A stretch of 64,000 nt of DNA, taken from assembly GCF_020176715.1 (NCBI RefSeq), contig NZ_JAIVMF010000007.1:1-64000 (forward strand). Reading direction: 5' to 3'. Position 1 is the first letter of the stretch, and the number at the start of each line of letters is the position of its first letter. A model generated the notes under the pieces. The model was not told the DNA's origin. It searched no databases and was given only the letters and a program-made list of their open reading frames with translations. Positions 34,678-43,355 of the stretch are shown here, in pieces. Origin of the DNA: Stappia stellulata (GTDB lineage Bacteria; Pseudomonadota; Alphaproteobacteria; Rhizobiales; Stappiaceae). Position numbers and translations under genes: made by a program.

Positions 34678-36732
34678 ATGTCGTATGTCCTCTCTTGTAT
34701 CGCGACCGAACACAATCCGTTCCTGGTCGCGCTCGCCGCGCTCATGTGCGTCGTTGGGGCCTGGATCAGTTTCAGCCTGTTTCGGCGGGCCCGGGATACG
34801 CGCGGCTCGACGCGGCTGGGGTGGCTGTTTCTCAACGGCATGGCGTCGGGGGCCGCCGTCTGGTGCACGCATTTCATTGCGATCCTTGCCTATGAAACGC
34901 CGCTCGGTCTGAAAATCGATCCTTTCCTGACGGTGCTCTCGCTCGTCCTGGCCATTGTCGGCACCGGCATCGGCTTCGGGATGGCAAGCAGTGGCTGGGG
35001 CCGGTTTGCCCCGGAAGCCGGCGGGGCGCTTGTCGGCGCGGCAATCGCGGGGATGCACTATCTCGGCATGGCCGCCCTGCATGTCGAAGGCTTTGTCGAG
35101 TGGAACCCCTCCATGGTCGCCGCGTCCGTTGCGCTTGCCGTCGGGCTTGGCGCGCTGTCGTTGAACCGGGCGATGCGTCCCCTGACCCGCTGGTGCCACC
35201 ACGGTGCGGCGGGCGTGTTCTTTCTCGCCGTTGTATCGCTGCATTTCACCGGTGTCGCGGCGCTGACCATCACACCGCTTGCGCCGGCCAATCCGGGAAG
35301 CCAGCCCGCTCTCTGGGCGCTTGCCTTTGCGGTTGCCGGCGTTGGAACGCTGGTCATTGGCATGGGGGTGGTGACCGCGCTGATCGACCTGCGCACGCGT
35401 TCTCTCGCCGATGCCGACCGGGTCCGCCTTTCGACCAGCGATCCCCTTACCGGACTGGGCAACCGGGCCCAGTTCAACCGCGCGCTGGAAGACGGCTGCA
35501 GCTGGGCGGATGCATCCAACGGCCAGTTCTGCGTCGTGCTCGTCGATTTCGATGACTTCAAGTCGATCAACCAGTTGCGCGGCTACAGCGCGGGCGATGC
35601 GTTCCTGTCGGCAATCGGGTCGCGGGTCCTTGAGGGTCTGCAATTTGGCGAGGTCGCGATGCGGCTCGGCGGCGACGAGTTCGTCGTCGTCAAGCGTCTC
35701 AGCGATGGCAGCTCCCTTCAGGGCTTTCTGGAGCGGCTGCGCGGCCTCTTCACCGATCCTGTCCGTGCCTCGGGGACCGCGCTTTCCTGTCCGGCGTGCA
35801 TGGGCGTGGCCATCTATCCCGATCATGGTCTGTCGTCCTCGGATCTTCTGGCCAACGTTGGCCTCGCTCTGGCGCGGGCCAAGCACGACAAGCTGTCACC
35901 GGTACAATTCTGTGACACGGTGATGGATGCTGCGGAAAAGACGCGGCGAATGCTTGGCGTGCTCCTGCGCGGTGTCGTGGAGCGGGGGGAACTGGTCGTT
36001 CAATTCCAACCGCAATTCGATCTTCGAACAGGCGCGATCTCGGGCGCTGAAGCCCTGCTTCGCTGGACCCATCCGGTCCTCGGACCGGTGTCTCCGGCCG
36101 ACTTCATCCCGGTTGCGGAAGAAAGCGGCCAGATTGCCGCGATCGGCGAATGGGTGCTGCGCGAGGCGTGCCGACATGCCGCGGCATGGCCGCGGCCGCT
36201 CAAGGTTGCCGTCAATCTCTCCGCTGTCCAGTTGCGTCAGGCGGACCTTCCGGAGCGGGTGGCCGCGATCCTCACGGAGACCGGATTGCCGGCCGGACGC
36301 CTCGAGCTCGAGGTGACCGAAACCTCCCTGATGGCGGACCCAGAGCGCAGCGTCGCCGTTTTGCGGCGCCTTCGCGAAAAGGGCGTATCCATTGCCCTCG
36401 ACGACTTTGGCACCGGCTATTCGGCCCTGGCCAGCCTCCAGGTGTTTTCCTTCGACCGCCTGAAGCTCGACAAGAGCTTCGCCGGGGATCTCGTACAGTC
36501 GAAAGAGGCCCGCGCGATCCTGAAGACGGTGCTGCTGCTGGGCCAGTCGCTGTCGATCCCTGTCCTCGCCGAAGGGGTTGAAACCGAACCGCAGGCCGCG
36601 TTCCTGCGTGCGGCCGGATGCCCCACCGTGCAAGGCTTCCTCTATTCGCGCCCGCTCTCCGACGAGGCGCTTTGCGCCATGATCGTGGAGCAGGACGAGG
36701 CCGGATTCCACGCTGCGGTCGGCCACGGCTGA
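34678..36732 (+). CDS. MHYT-GGDEF-EAL cyclic-di-GMP signalling protein
   Basis: A 684-residue inner-membrane protein. Residues about 1-240 hold seven hydrophobic helices with the MHYT motifs (WCTHFIAIL, GMHYLGMAAL, SLHFTGVAAL), which may bind copper and sense O2, CO or NO. A GGDEF domain (about 255-415) keeps an intact RLGGDEF active site. An EAL domain (about 430-680) keeps EALLRW, the N of VAVNLSAVQL, E of VTETSL, DDFGTGYSAL, KLDKSF and AEGVET. Both catalytic sites are thus intact, so it may make and break cyclic di-GMP, switched by the sensor. The ATG at 34678 fits the start of the first helix; the upstream open frame adds 46 residues without membrane character. It stands alone. Confidence 0.93.
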   Translation: MSYVLSCIATEHNPFLVALAALMCVVGAWISFSLFRRARDTRGSTRLGWLFLNGMASGAAVWCTHFIAILAYETPLGLKIDPFLTVLSLVLAIVGTGIGFGMASSGWGRFAPEAGGALVGAAIAGMHYLGMAALHVEGFVEWNPSMVAASVALAVGLGALSLNRAMRPLTRWCHHGAAGVFFLAVVSLHFTGVAALTITPLAPANPGSQPALWALAFAVAGVGTLVIGMGVVTALIDLRTRSLADADRVRLSTSDPLTGLGNRAQFNRALEDGCSWADASNGQFCVVLVDFDDFKSINQLRGYSAGDAFLSAIGSRVLEGLQFGEVAMRLGGDEFVVVKRLSDGSSLQGFLERLRGLFTDPVRASGTALSCPACMGVAIYPDHGLSSSDLLANVGLALARAKHDKLSPVQFCDTVMDAAEKTRRMLGVLLRGVVERGELVVQFQPQFDLRTGAISGAEALLRWTHPVLGPVSPADFIPVAEESGQIAAIGEWVLREACRHAAAWPRPLKVAVNLSAVQLRQADLPERVAAILTETGLPAGRLELEVTETSLMADPERSVAVLRRLREKGVSIALDDFGTGYSALASLQVFSFDRLKLDKSFAGDLVQSKEARAILKTVLLLGQSLSIPVLAEGVETEPQAAFLRAAGCPTVQGFLYSRPLSDEALCAMIVEQDEAGFHAAVGHG

Positions 36733-36810
36733 GGGCCGGGCGTCCCCGCGATATCGATAAATCGTCGCGTCCTGACCCTTCATCTTGAAAACATGAAAGT
36801 ATGGGTGAAG

Positions 36811-36827
36811 TTTAGAATAATTCTAAA
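36811..36827. promoter_or_regulatory. Irr box (iron control element)
   Basis: TTTAGAA-TAA-TTCTAAA is a perfect 7-bp palindrome and matches the alphaproteobacterial Irr/ICE consensus TTTAGAA-N3-TTCTAAA exactly. It lies 123 bases before the first gene of the imelysin operon, in an AT-rich patch. Irr acts under iron limitation, repressing iron-consuming genes or activating uptake genes, so this operon is probably iron-regulated. Confidence 0.85.
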
Positions 36828-36949
36828 TCATTGATTTTGCTTGTTTTTAAACTTGACTCCGAATGTCATGTAATTGTATTTCCGGGATATGGCCAATGAG
36901 GGCCACCCTTTGATGACGGGACCTTGACCCCCGTTGATTGGAGGCCGGA

Positions 36950-37459
36950 ATGACTGACATGAGCTTTCGTCCCGCAGGCCTTGCCTGCGCGGGCGGCGAA
37001 ACGGAACGCCTCGTCGTCGAGGGTTTGCGCCGCTGGATCGCGGGCTATCAGACCGGCAGCATCGCCTGCTGGGAACTCGCCTGGAATCTCTACGCCGCAA
37101 AGCTTGGCGTGGCGCGTGCAAGGCCGGTGATGACCGGGCTTGGCTGCTATGCGCGCGCGCTCAACGGCTATGCCAAATGCGGCTTTTGCCTGCTCCCCTA
37201 CGATTGCGGGCGCCGCTGCCCGCATGAGGCTTTGGCCGTCGGTGTCGTGGCCGCCTGGCAATGCGGCGACCGCGACGCGGCCAGCGGCCTCGTCGAGGAA
37301 CTCGTGGTGTCGCCCGGCCTGCCCGCCACCCTCGAGGCGGCGGCGCATTTCGCCGACACTCTGCGCCGGGTCGATCTGACCCTGCCCAACGCTCTGCTGC
37401 GCCCCTCTGTCTCGACGCTTCCGGCGCGAACCCATTCGCCGGCGGAAACCCGTCATTGA
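36950..37459 (+). CDS. Cys-rich hypothetical protein, first gene of iron operon
   Basis: A 169-residue soluble protein of unknown function. It has no signal peptide or membrane segment. The centre carries a Cys/His cluster, GYAKCGFCLLPYDCGRRCPHEA (described here: C-x2-C-x5-C-x3-C-P-H), plus Cys in SIACWELAW, GLGCYARAL and AWQCGD, which suggests binding of iron, zinc or haem. The ATG at 36950 is preceded by GGAGG. It sits between the Irr box and the imelysin gene, 55 bases upstream of the latter, so it is likely cotranscribed with the iron-uptake genes. I do not recognise a family. Confidence 0.75.
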   Translation: MTDMSFRPAGLACAGGETERLVVEGLRRWIAGYQTGSIACWELAWNLYAAKLGVARARPVMTGLGCYARALNGYAKCGFCLLPYDCGRRCPHEALAVGVVAAWQCGDRDAASGLVEELVVSPGLPATLEAAAHFADTLRRVDLTLPNALLRPSVSTLPARTHSPAETRH

Positions 37460-37514
37460 TCGCTTCCCTTCGCCCGGCCGGTGCTGTCGGGTGTCCAACC
37501 AAAGGACTTCTTTC

Positions 37515-38777
37515 ATGAAGACGACTGTTTTGATGGCGGCACTTGCCGGCTTTGCGCTGGCAGGTTCTGCCCGCGCGCAGGCGCCGGAGCCGGTGCTTGA
37601 GACCTATGCCGACATTGCCGCCGCCGCCTATGCGGATGCGCTGGCGACCGCCAGGACCCTTTCCGGCAAGATCGACGCGCTTGTCGCCGCGCCGTCCGAG
37701 GAAACCCTTGCGGAGGCGCGCGCGGCCTGGATTGCGGCGCGCCGGCCCTATCAGCAGACCGAGGTCTACCGGTTTGGCAATGCGCTGGTCGACGAATGGG
37801 AAGGCAAGGTCAATGCCTGGCCGCTGGACGAGGGGCTGATCGATTATGTCGATGCCGGCTATGGCAATGACTCACCGGAAAACGCCTTCTATACCGCCAA
37901 TGTAATCGCCAATCCCACGCTTGAGCTCGGCGGGCGCACCATCGACGCCACGCAGATCACGCCGGCGCTCCTTGCAGAGGAACTGCAGGAGGCCGGTGGC
38001 ATCGAGGCCAATGTCGCCACCGGCTATCACGCCATCGAGTTTCTGCTGTGGGGTCAGGACGTCAACGGAACCGGCCCCGGCGCCGGCGACCGCCCGGCGA
38101 CCGATTTTGATCCGGACAATTGCACTGGCGGCAATTGCGAACGTCGCGCCGCCTATCTCAAGGCCGCGACCGATCTGCTGATTTCCGATCTCGCCGAGAT
38201 GGCCGAGGCTTGGACGGCGGGAGGGGCAGCGCGTGCCGATCTTGCCGCCAAGGGGCCCGAAGGCGGGCTTGCCACCATCCTCACCGGCATGGGCTCGCTC
38301 AGCTACGGCGAACTCGCCGGCGAGCGCATCAAGCTCGGGCTGATGCTGCATGATCCGGAGGAGGAGCACGATTGCTTCTCCGACAACACGCATATGTCCC
38401 ATCTCGACGATGTCATCGGCATGCGCAATGTCTGGCTCGGCACCTACGAGGGCTTTGCCACCGGGTCTGTCGAGGGCACGTCGCTTCGTGACTATGTCGC
38501 CGCAAGCGATCCTGCGCTTGCCGACGAGATGACGGCGAAGCTCGACGCAACGCTTGCCGCCTTCGAGGCGATGCGTGCCCGGGCCGAGACCGTCGAGGCT
38601 TATGACCAGATGATCGGCGAGGGCAATGACGAGGGCAATGCCGTCGTTCAGGCCGGCGTTGATGCGCTGGTCGCCCAGACCCGCACCATCGAAAAGGTCG
38701 TGACGGCCCTCGATCTCGGCGCCGTCGCCTTCGAGGGCTCCGACAGCCTCGATAATCCGGGCGCGGTCTTCCAGTAA
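37515..38777 (+). CDS. Imelysin family iron-uptake protein (IrpA-like)
   Basis: A 420-residue periplasmic protein. A signal peptide ends GSARAQ at about residue 22. The imelysin core shows ARAAWIAARRPYQQTEVYRFGNALVD, the GxHxxE motif as GYHAIEFLLWGQD near residue 170 and DDVIGMRNVWLGTYEG near the C-terminus. Imelysin-like proteins (IrpA, ICMP) are iron-regulated periplasmic or surface proteins thought to bind iron. ATG 37515 is preceded by AAAGGAC. It is the second gene of the Irr-box operon; a strong hairpin follows it. Confidence 0.93.
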   Translation: MKTTVLMAALAGFALAGSARAQAPEPVLETYADIAAAAYADALATARTLSGKIDALVAAPSEETLAEARAAWIAARRPYQQTEVYRFGNALVDEWEGKVNAWPLDEGLIDYVDAGYGNDSPENAFYTANVIANPTLELGGRTIDATQITPALLAEELQEAGGIEANVATGYHAIEFLLWGQDVNGTGPGAGDRPATDFDPDNCTGGNCERRAAYLKAATDLLISDLAEMAEAWTAGGAARADLAAKGPEGGLATILTGMGSLSYGELAGERIKLGLMLHDPEEEHDCFSDNTHMSHLDDVIGMRNVWLGTYEGFATGSVEGTSLRDYVAASDPALADEMTAKLDATLAAFEAMRARAETVEAYDQMIGEGNDEGNAVVQAGVDALVAQTRTIEKVVTALDLGAVAFEGSDSLDNPGAVFQ

Positions 38778-38787
38778 ATCTCACCCC

Positions 38788-38821
38788 GTGCCGCGGGCGC
38801 TGGACGGAGCGCCCGCGGCAC
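38788..38821. other. Perfect 14-bp hairpin after the imelysin gene
   Basis: GTGCCGCGGGCGCT (38788-38801) pairs fully with AGCGCCCGCGGCAC (38808-38821) over a 6-base loop. There is no T-tract. Its strength and place between two operon genes suggest partial termination or protection of the upstream mRNA, giving more imelysin than downstream products. Confidence 0.65.
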
Positions 38822-38870
38822 GCCTGTCCCGGTCGCGCGCTCGGGGAGGGGGCGGCCTCAAGGTGTCTTG

Positions 38871-40397
38871 ATGATGATCCGATCTAGAGTTCGGGCTGCG
38901 ACCGGTGTGATGCTGGTTGCCGCCCTGCCGGCGTTTGCGGGCGATGCAGACCCTCTGCCGCATCGCGACGATCTGTCGATGAAGGACCGCGCCCGCGTGG
39001 CCCGTGTGCTTGCGCCGCCCGCCGACCCGGGCGCGCTGGAACCCTATGAGGAAATGCCGGGCGGAGCGGCGACCTCGCGGAAGCGATTGAACGCCAACGC
39101 CTTCTCCTTCCCTTCCGCCAATCTCTCGTTCTCCGGCGAGCGCGACTTCGCGCTGGGAAACGGGCTGTTTGAAAAATTCTGGGTGTCGTCACCGGCCTCC
39201 ACCCGGGCCTCCGACGGTCTGGGACCGCTCTACAACGCGCGCTCCTGTCAGGGTTGCCATCTGAAGGACGGGCGCGGATTTCCGCCGGACGCGGGCGAGG
39301 ACGCGGTCGCGTTGTTCTTGCGCTTGTCCGTTCCGCCGGCAACGGAAGCGGACCGCGCAAGGCTGGAGAGCGGGGCAGATCTCGTCCTGCCGGAGCCGAC
39401 CTATGGCACCCAATTTCAAACCTTCGCCGTGCCCGGCCTTTCGGCGGAAGGGCGGCTTTCGGTCCGATACACGCCGAAGCCGGTGCGTCTCGATGACGGC
39501 ACCGAGGTCGTGCTCCGCGAGCCGGCCTATGAGATGACGGATTTGGCCTATGGGCCGATGCACTCCGAGGTGATGATCTCGCCGCGCGTTGCCCCGCCGA
39601 TGATCGGGCTCGGTCTGCTGGAGGCGATCCACCCCGGAGACATTCTGGCACTGGCCGATCCGCACGACAGGGACGGCGACGGCATTTCGGGCCGCCCGAG
39701 CTGGCTCGGCGAGACCGGCACGGGCACGGCAGTGCTCGGCCGCTTCGGCTGGAAGGCATCGGCGCCGAGCGTGCGCGCGCAATCCGCCGGTGCCTTCGCC
39801 GGAGACATCGGCATTTCGACCCCCGATGTGCCGCATCCCTATGGAGACTGCACGGCGCGCCAGACGGCCTGTCTCGACATGCCGACCGGCGAGCAGGCGG
39901 ACCTTGGCGAAAGCGAGGCGCCCGACCCGGTGCTGGAACTGGTCGATTTCTACGCCAGAAATCTCGCCGTGCCGGCAAGGCGGCAGGCCCGCGATCCCGA
40001 GGTTCTCGCCGGAAAGGCGCTGTTCTCGTCGCTGGGCTGTAACGCATGTCATAATCCGAAATTCGTTACTTCCCGACAGGCCGCGCAGCCGGAACACAGG
40101 TTCCAGCTGATCTGGCCCTATTCGGACCTCTTGCTGCACGACATGGGTGAGGGGCTGGCCGACAACCGCCCCGCCGGAACCGCCACGGGACGCGAGTGGC
40201 GCACGCCGCCGCTCTGGGGGATCGGCCTCACCCGGCTTGTCGGCGGTCGCGAGGCCTATCTTCACGACGGACGCGCCCGCACGCTCGAAGAGGCGATCCT
40301 CTGGCACGGCGGCGAGGGGCAGGCGGCCCGCGATAGCTATGCGGCTCTGGTCAAGGAAGACAGGGAGCGGCTGTTGCGCTTCCTGGGATCGCTGTAA
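38871..40397 (+). CDS. DUF1111 di-haem oxidoreductase-like protein
   Basis: A 508-residue periplasmic c-type cytochrome-like protein. A signal peptide ends LPAFAG. Two haem-binding CxxCH motifs are present, CQGCH near residue 126 and CNACH near residue 390, and the region resembles di-haem peroxidases (FSFPSANLSFSGERDFALGNGLFEKFW, LYNARSCQGCHLKDGRG, VGGREAYLHDGRARTLEEAILWHGGE). Such proteins accompany imelysin genes in iron-regulated operons and may oxidise or reduce iron or its ligand. ATG 38871 is used; ATG 38874 and TTG 38868 are near equivalents. Confidence 0.9.
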   Translation: MMIRSRVRAATGVMLVAALPAFAGDADPLPHRDDLSMKDRARVARVLAPPADPGALEPYEEMPGGAATSRKRLNANAFSFPSANLSFSGERDFALGNGLFEKFWVSSPASTRASDGLGPLYNARSCQGCHLKDGRGFPPDAGEDAVALFLRLSVPPATEADRARLESGADLVLPEPTYGTQFQTFAVPGLSAEGRLSVRYTPKPVRLDDGTEVVLREPAYEMTDLAYGPMHSEVMISPRVAPPMIGLGLLEAIHPGDILALADPHDRDGDGISGRPSWLGETGTGTAVLGRFGWKASAPSVRAQSAGAFAGDIGISTPDVPHPYGDCTARQTACLDMPTGEQADLGESEAPDPVLELVDFYARNLAVPARRQARDPEVLAGKALFSSLGCNACHNPKFVTSRQAAQPEHRFQLIWPYSDLLLHDMGEGLADNRPAGTATGREWRTPPLWGIGLTRLVGGREAYLHDGRARTLEEAILWHGGEGQAARDSYAALVKEDRERLLRFLGSL

Positions 40398-40450
40398 GCG
40401 TGCGGCCGGGGTCCGCCCCGCCGTCTGGACGAACAGGAAAGGGTCCGATC

Positions 40451-41587
40451 ATGAGATCCCTGCGAAAGATTGGCCTTGCCGGCTTGATCGCCTTCGTCGC
40501 GATGGGGGCGGCGATCCGCGGCACGGTTGCCGAGGGGGCGCAAGACGGTGCGGGCGCTGCGGACTATTCCGCGCTGGTGCCGAGGCTTGTCGGCGACTAC
40601 GCCGTGCCGGCCGCGCGCGATCTGGAGGCGCGGCTTGGTGTCTTGCGCGACCGCATTGCCGATCTGTGCAAGGAGGCGGGCACCGGCACGGCCGCCGACG
40701 CTGCGGCGCGCGCGTTCGATGCGGCCTTCGCCGAAACGGTTGCCGCCCATGGCCGGCTCTTCGTGCTGCGTTTTGGGGCGCTCGCGGAGGACACCCGGCT
40801 GGAACGGCTGGCCTTCGTGCCCGACCGGCGCGGCGTCGTCCGTCGTCAAGTGACCCGGCTTCTTGCCGATCCCGATTCTGTCGCCACCGATGCCGCGTCG
40901 CTTCGGGACAAGAGCGTCGCACTCCAGGGCCTCTCCGCGCTGGAATGGATCGCCTATGACGCCGATGGCTCCGTTGTGCTTGGAGTCAACGACGCGGGAC
41001 GGGCGTTTCGCTGCGCCTATGCCGGTGCCATCGCCGCGCGGATGGTCATACTCGCGGGCGAAGTCGCCGAGGCCTATCGCGCGCCGGCAGGACAGACCGC
41101 GATGTTGCTGGCGCCGGGACCCGGCAACGCGCTGGCGCAGGATCCGCATGCGGCGGCCGGGTTTGTGTTCCAGCAGATCGTGACCAGCATCTCCTTGTTG
41201 TCCGATCAGGTCCTCGCACCCGTTCTGGAGGAGGGGCCGCCAGCCGCACGCGCGGCGAGGGCGCCGTTTGCGCGTTCGCATCATGCGCTCCTGCATCTGC
41301 GCGCCTCTCTTCGCGGGATCGGGACGGCCTTGCGCACGGCGGGCTTTGCAAAGATGGACGCGGATGCAGCCTGGATCGGCGACACGCTGGCCTTCGAGAC
41401 GAACAATGCGGTCGCCGCGCTTGAGGTCCTTCCGTCCGATCTGGCGAGCGTGCTTGCCGACCCCGAGCAGCGGGCGAGCCTCGCCTATGTCGCGCTCGTT
41501 CTGGACGGACTGGAACGAACGGTTGGCGGCGAACTGGCCGGCCACCTCGGATTTCAGGGAGGCTTCAATGCGCTTGACGGAGATTGA
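40451..41587 (+). CDS. Imelysin family protein, second copy
   Basis: A 378-residue periplasmic protein. A signal segment occupies about residues 1-27. Imelysin-like features are VPRLVGDYAVPAARDLEARLGVLRDRIADLC, FAETVAAHGRLFVLRFGAL, a GLSALEWIAYD segment in place of the GxHxxE motif, and SHHALLHLRASLRGIG. The classic motif is therefore replaced by A-L-E-W, which is common in the second imelysin of these operons. AGGAAAGGG precedes the ATG at 40451. It overlaps the next gene by 20 bases. Confidence 0.88.
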   Translation: MRSLRKIGLAGLIAFVAMGAAIRGTVAEGAQDGAGAADYSALVPRLVGDYAVPAARDLEARLGVLRDRIADLCKEAGTGTAADAAARAFDAAFAETVAAHGRLFVLRFGALAEDTRLERLAFVPDRRGVVRRQVTRLLADPDSVATDAASLRDKSVALQGLSALEWIAYDADGSVVLGVNDAGRAFRCAYAGAIAARMVILAGEVAEAYRAPAGQTAMLLAPGPGNALAQDPHAAAGFVFQQIVTSISLLSDQVLAPVLEEGPPAARAARAPFARSHHALLHLRASLRGIGTALRTAGFAKMDADAAWIGDTLAFETNNAVAALEVLPSDLASVLADPEQRASLAYVALVLDGLERTVGGELAGHLGFQGGFNALDGD

Positions 41588-42719
41588 CCGCCGGCATCTG
41601 CTTCGCCACCTGTTGTCCGGGATCGGCGCCGCGGGTCTTGCCGGCACGGTGTTCGGCGCAGCCGACGCGGCCGGGCAGTACGACGACGATCCGCTCTATG
41701 TCGCCGCAAGGCGCGAGGCGGACGGGTCGCATGCCGTGGCCGTCGTCGGGCTCGACGGGCTGGACCGGCTGGTCATTCCCCTGCCCGGACGGGGCCACGA
41801 TGTGACCGTCTGCCGGACAACCGGCCGCTGCCTCGCCTTCGCGCGGCGGCCTGGAACCTTCGCGGTCATCTTCGACCCCCTGGGCAAAAACCCGCCGTCC
41901 GCCTTTGCCGCCGTGCCCGGCCGGCACTTCTACGGTCACGGCGCCTTTTCCGCCGACGGACGGCTCGCCTATGCCACCGAAAACGACTATGCGGCACGAC
42001 GCGGCGTCATCGGCGTCTACGACGTGTCGGGCGACAGGCCGCGCCGGATCGGCGAATTCGACAGCGGCGGCATCGGGCCGCACGACATTCTGCCGATGCC
42101 GGACGGACGCACGCTGGTGGTGGCCAACGGCGGCATCGCCACCCATCCGGACACCGGGCGCAAGAAGCTCAATCTCGACGACATGCATCCGAACATCGCG
42201 CTGATCGACAGTGCGACCGGGGATCTTCTGGGACGGGTGGACGGAGAGGCCGGCCTGAGCCGGCTCTCGTTGCGTCATATGGATGTCGGGGCGGATTCGC
42301 GCGTCTGGATCGGCGGTCAATATCAGGGTTCAACGAGCGAGCACCCGCCGCTGATGGCCTCGCTCGATCCGGGCGAGGGACGCCTGCGACTGCATGACGT
42401 GCCAGACCAACTGAAGCCGGAGCTTGCAAACTACATCGGTTCGGTGACGCTCAACCGCGACGGCAGCGTGGTTGCCGCCTCCTGTCCGCGCGGCGGTCGT
42501 GTGCTTTACTTCTCCGCGCGCGACGGCGCGTTTCTGGCAAGCCAGGTTCGCAGGGACGCCTGCGGTCTTGCTCCGCTCGACGCCCGTTCGTTTCTGGTCT
42601 CCGATGGCGAGGGCGCGCTTCTGGAAAGCGCCAGCCCGAACGGGGCGCCGCTGCTTGTGGCCGCGCGGGCCGGCCTTGCTTGGGACAATCATCTGGTCGC
42701 CGTGCCGGCGACACGCTGA
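41568..42719 (+). CDS. DUF1513 domain protein
   Basis: A 383-residue exported protein. The N-terminus has RRHLLRHLLSGIGAAGLAGTVFGA, a Tat-like signal with one pair of Arg. The rest is a beta-propeller-like DUF1513 domain: YFYGHGAFSADGRLAYATENDYAARRGVIGVYD in outline, GPHDILPMPDGRTLVVANGGI, LRHMDVGADSRVWIGGQYQG and a C-terminal AWDNHLV. DUF1513 genes are regular last members of imelysin/DUF1111 iron operons; function unknown. The ATG at 41568 has AGGGAGG just upstream, inside the preceding gene, so translation is coupled. Confidence 0.9.
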   Translation: MRLTEIDRRHLLRHLLSGIGAAGLAGTVFGAADAAGQYDDDPLYVAARREADGSHAVAVVGLDGLDRLVIPLPGRGHDVTVCRTTGRCLAFARRPGTFAVIFDPLGKNPPSAFAAVPGRHFYGHGAFSADGRLAYATENDYAARRGVIGVYDVSGDRPRRIGEFDSGGIGPHDILPMPDGRTLVVANGGIATHPDTGRKKLNLDDMHPNIALIDSATGDLLGRVDGEAGLSRLSLRHMDVGADSRVWIGGQYQGSTSEHPPLMASLDPGEGRLRLHDVPDQLKPELANYIGSVTLNRDGSVVAASCPRGGRVLYFSARDGAFLASQVRRDACGLAPLDARSFLVSDGEGALLESASPNGAPLLVAARAGLAWDNHLVAVPATR

Positions 42720-42724
42720 CCGGC

Positions 42725-43249
42725 TCAGCCGATATCGGTGAAGTCGATCTCCGCCATGAGGTCGCCGGCGAGATCCTCCAGCGCCTGCGACAGCGCGCCG
42801 GTCTCAAGGTCGACGGGAAGCACCACGTCGACCTCGGCGCGGAACATCCGCTCGCCGCTCATTGATCCGGCATAGACCTCGGTCGACAGGTTGGTAATGC
42901 TGACCGAGTGGTCGGCGAGCGCCGCCGACAGGGCCTGGACGATGCCGGAATGGTCCTGGCACATCACGCTGATGCGGGCGGCCTGTCCGTGCGATTCGTG
43001 ATCCGTCTCGCCACGCTTCACGGTGATGGTCAGGCCGTCTCCGGCAAGCGCTGCCAGTCCGCTTTCGAGAGCGGCGATCCGGGTGTCGGGCGCTTCCACC
43101 CGCACGATGCCGGCAAATTCGCCCGCCAGGCGCGCCATGGAACTCTCGATCCAGTTTCCGTCATGGCTGGCGACAACGTCGGCGATCCGGCGCACGAGGC
43201 CGGGCCTGTCGTCGGCGATCACGGTCAGGACGAGTGAAACTGTCGACAT
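42725..43249 (-). CDS. ACT domain protein, GcvR-like
   Basis: A 174-residue cytoplasmic protein of two ACT domains: VLTVIADDRPGLVRRIADVVASHDGNWIESSMARLAGEFAGIVRV (domain 1) and ISVMCQDHSGIVQALSAALADHSVSITNLSTEV (domain 2). This is the layout of the glycine-cleavage regulator GcvR. In E. coli GcvR acts by binding GcvA; whether it does so here is unknown. The start ATG 43249 is preceded by GGAGACG. It converges on the DUF1513 gene with a 5-base gap. Confidence 0.85.
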   Translation of the reverse strand: MSTVSLVLTVIADDRPGLVRRIADVVASHDGNWIESSMARLAGEFAGIVRVEAPDTRIAALESGLAALAGDGLTITVKRGETDHESHGQAARISVMCQDHSGIVQALSAALADHSVSITNLSTEVYAGSMSGERMFRAEVDVVLPVDLETGALSQALEDLAGDLMAEIDFTDIG

Positions 43250-43355
43250 GGTGCGTCTCCCCTTGTGTTTTGCGGGCAGACTAGAACATCGGGCGCAAAA
43301 GTGGGACCGGTTTTCGGGTCCGAGGGCGGTGCAGCACCGAGAGGGGCGTGCGGTG

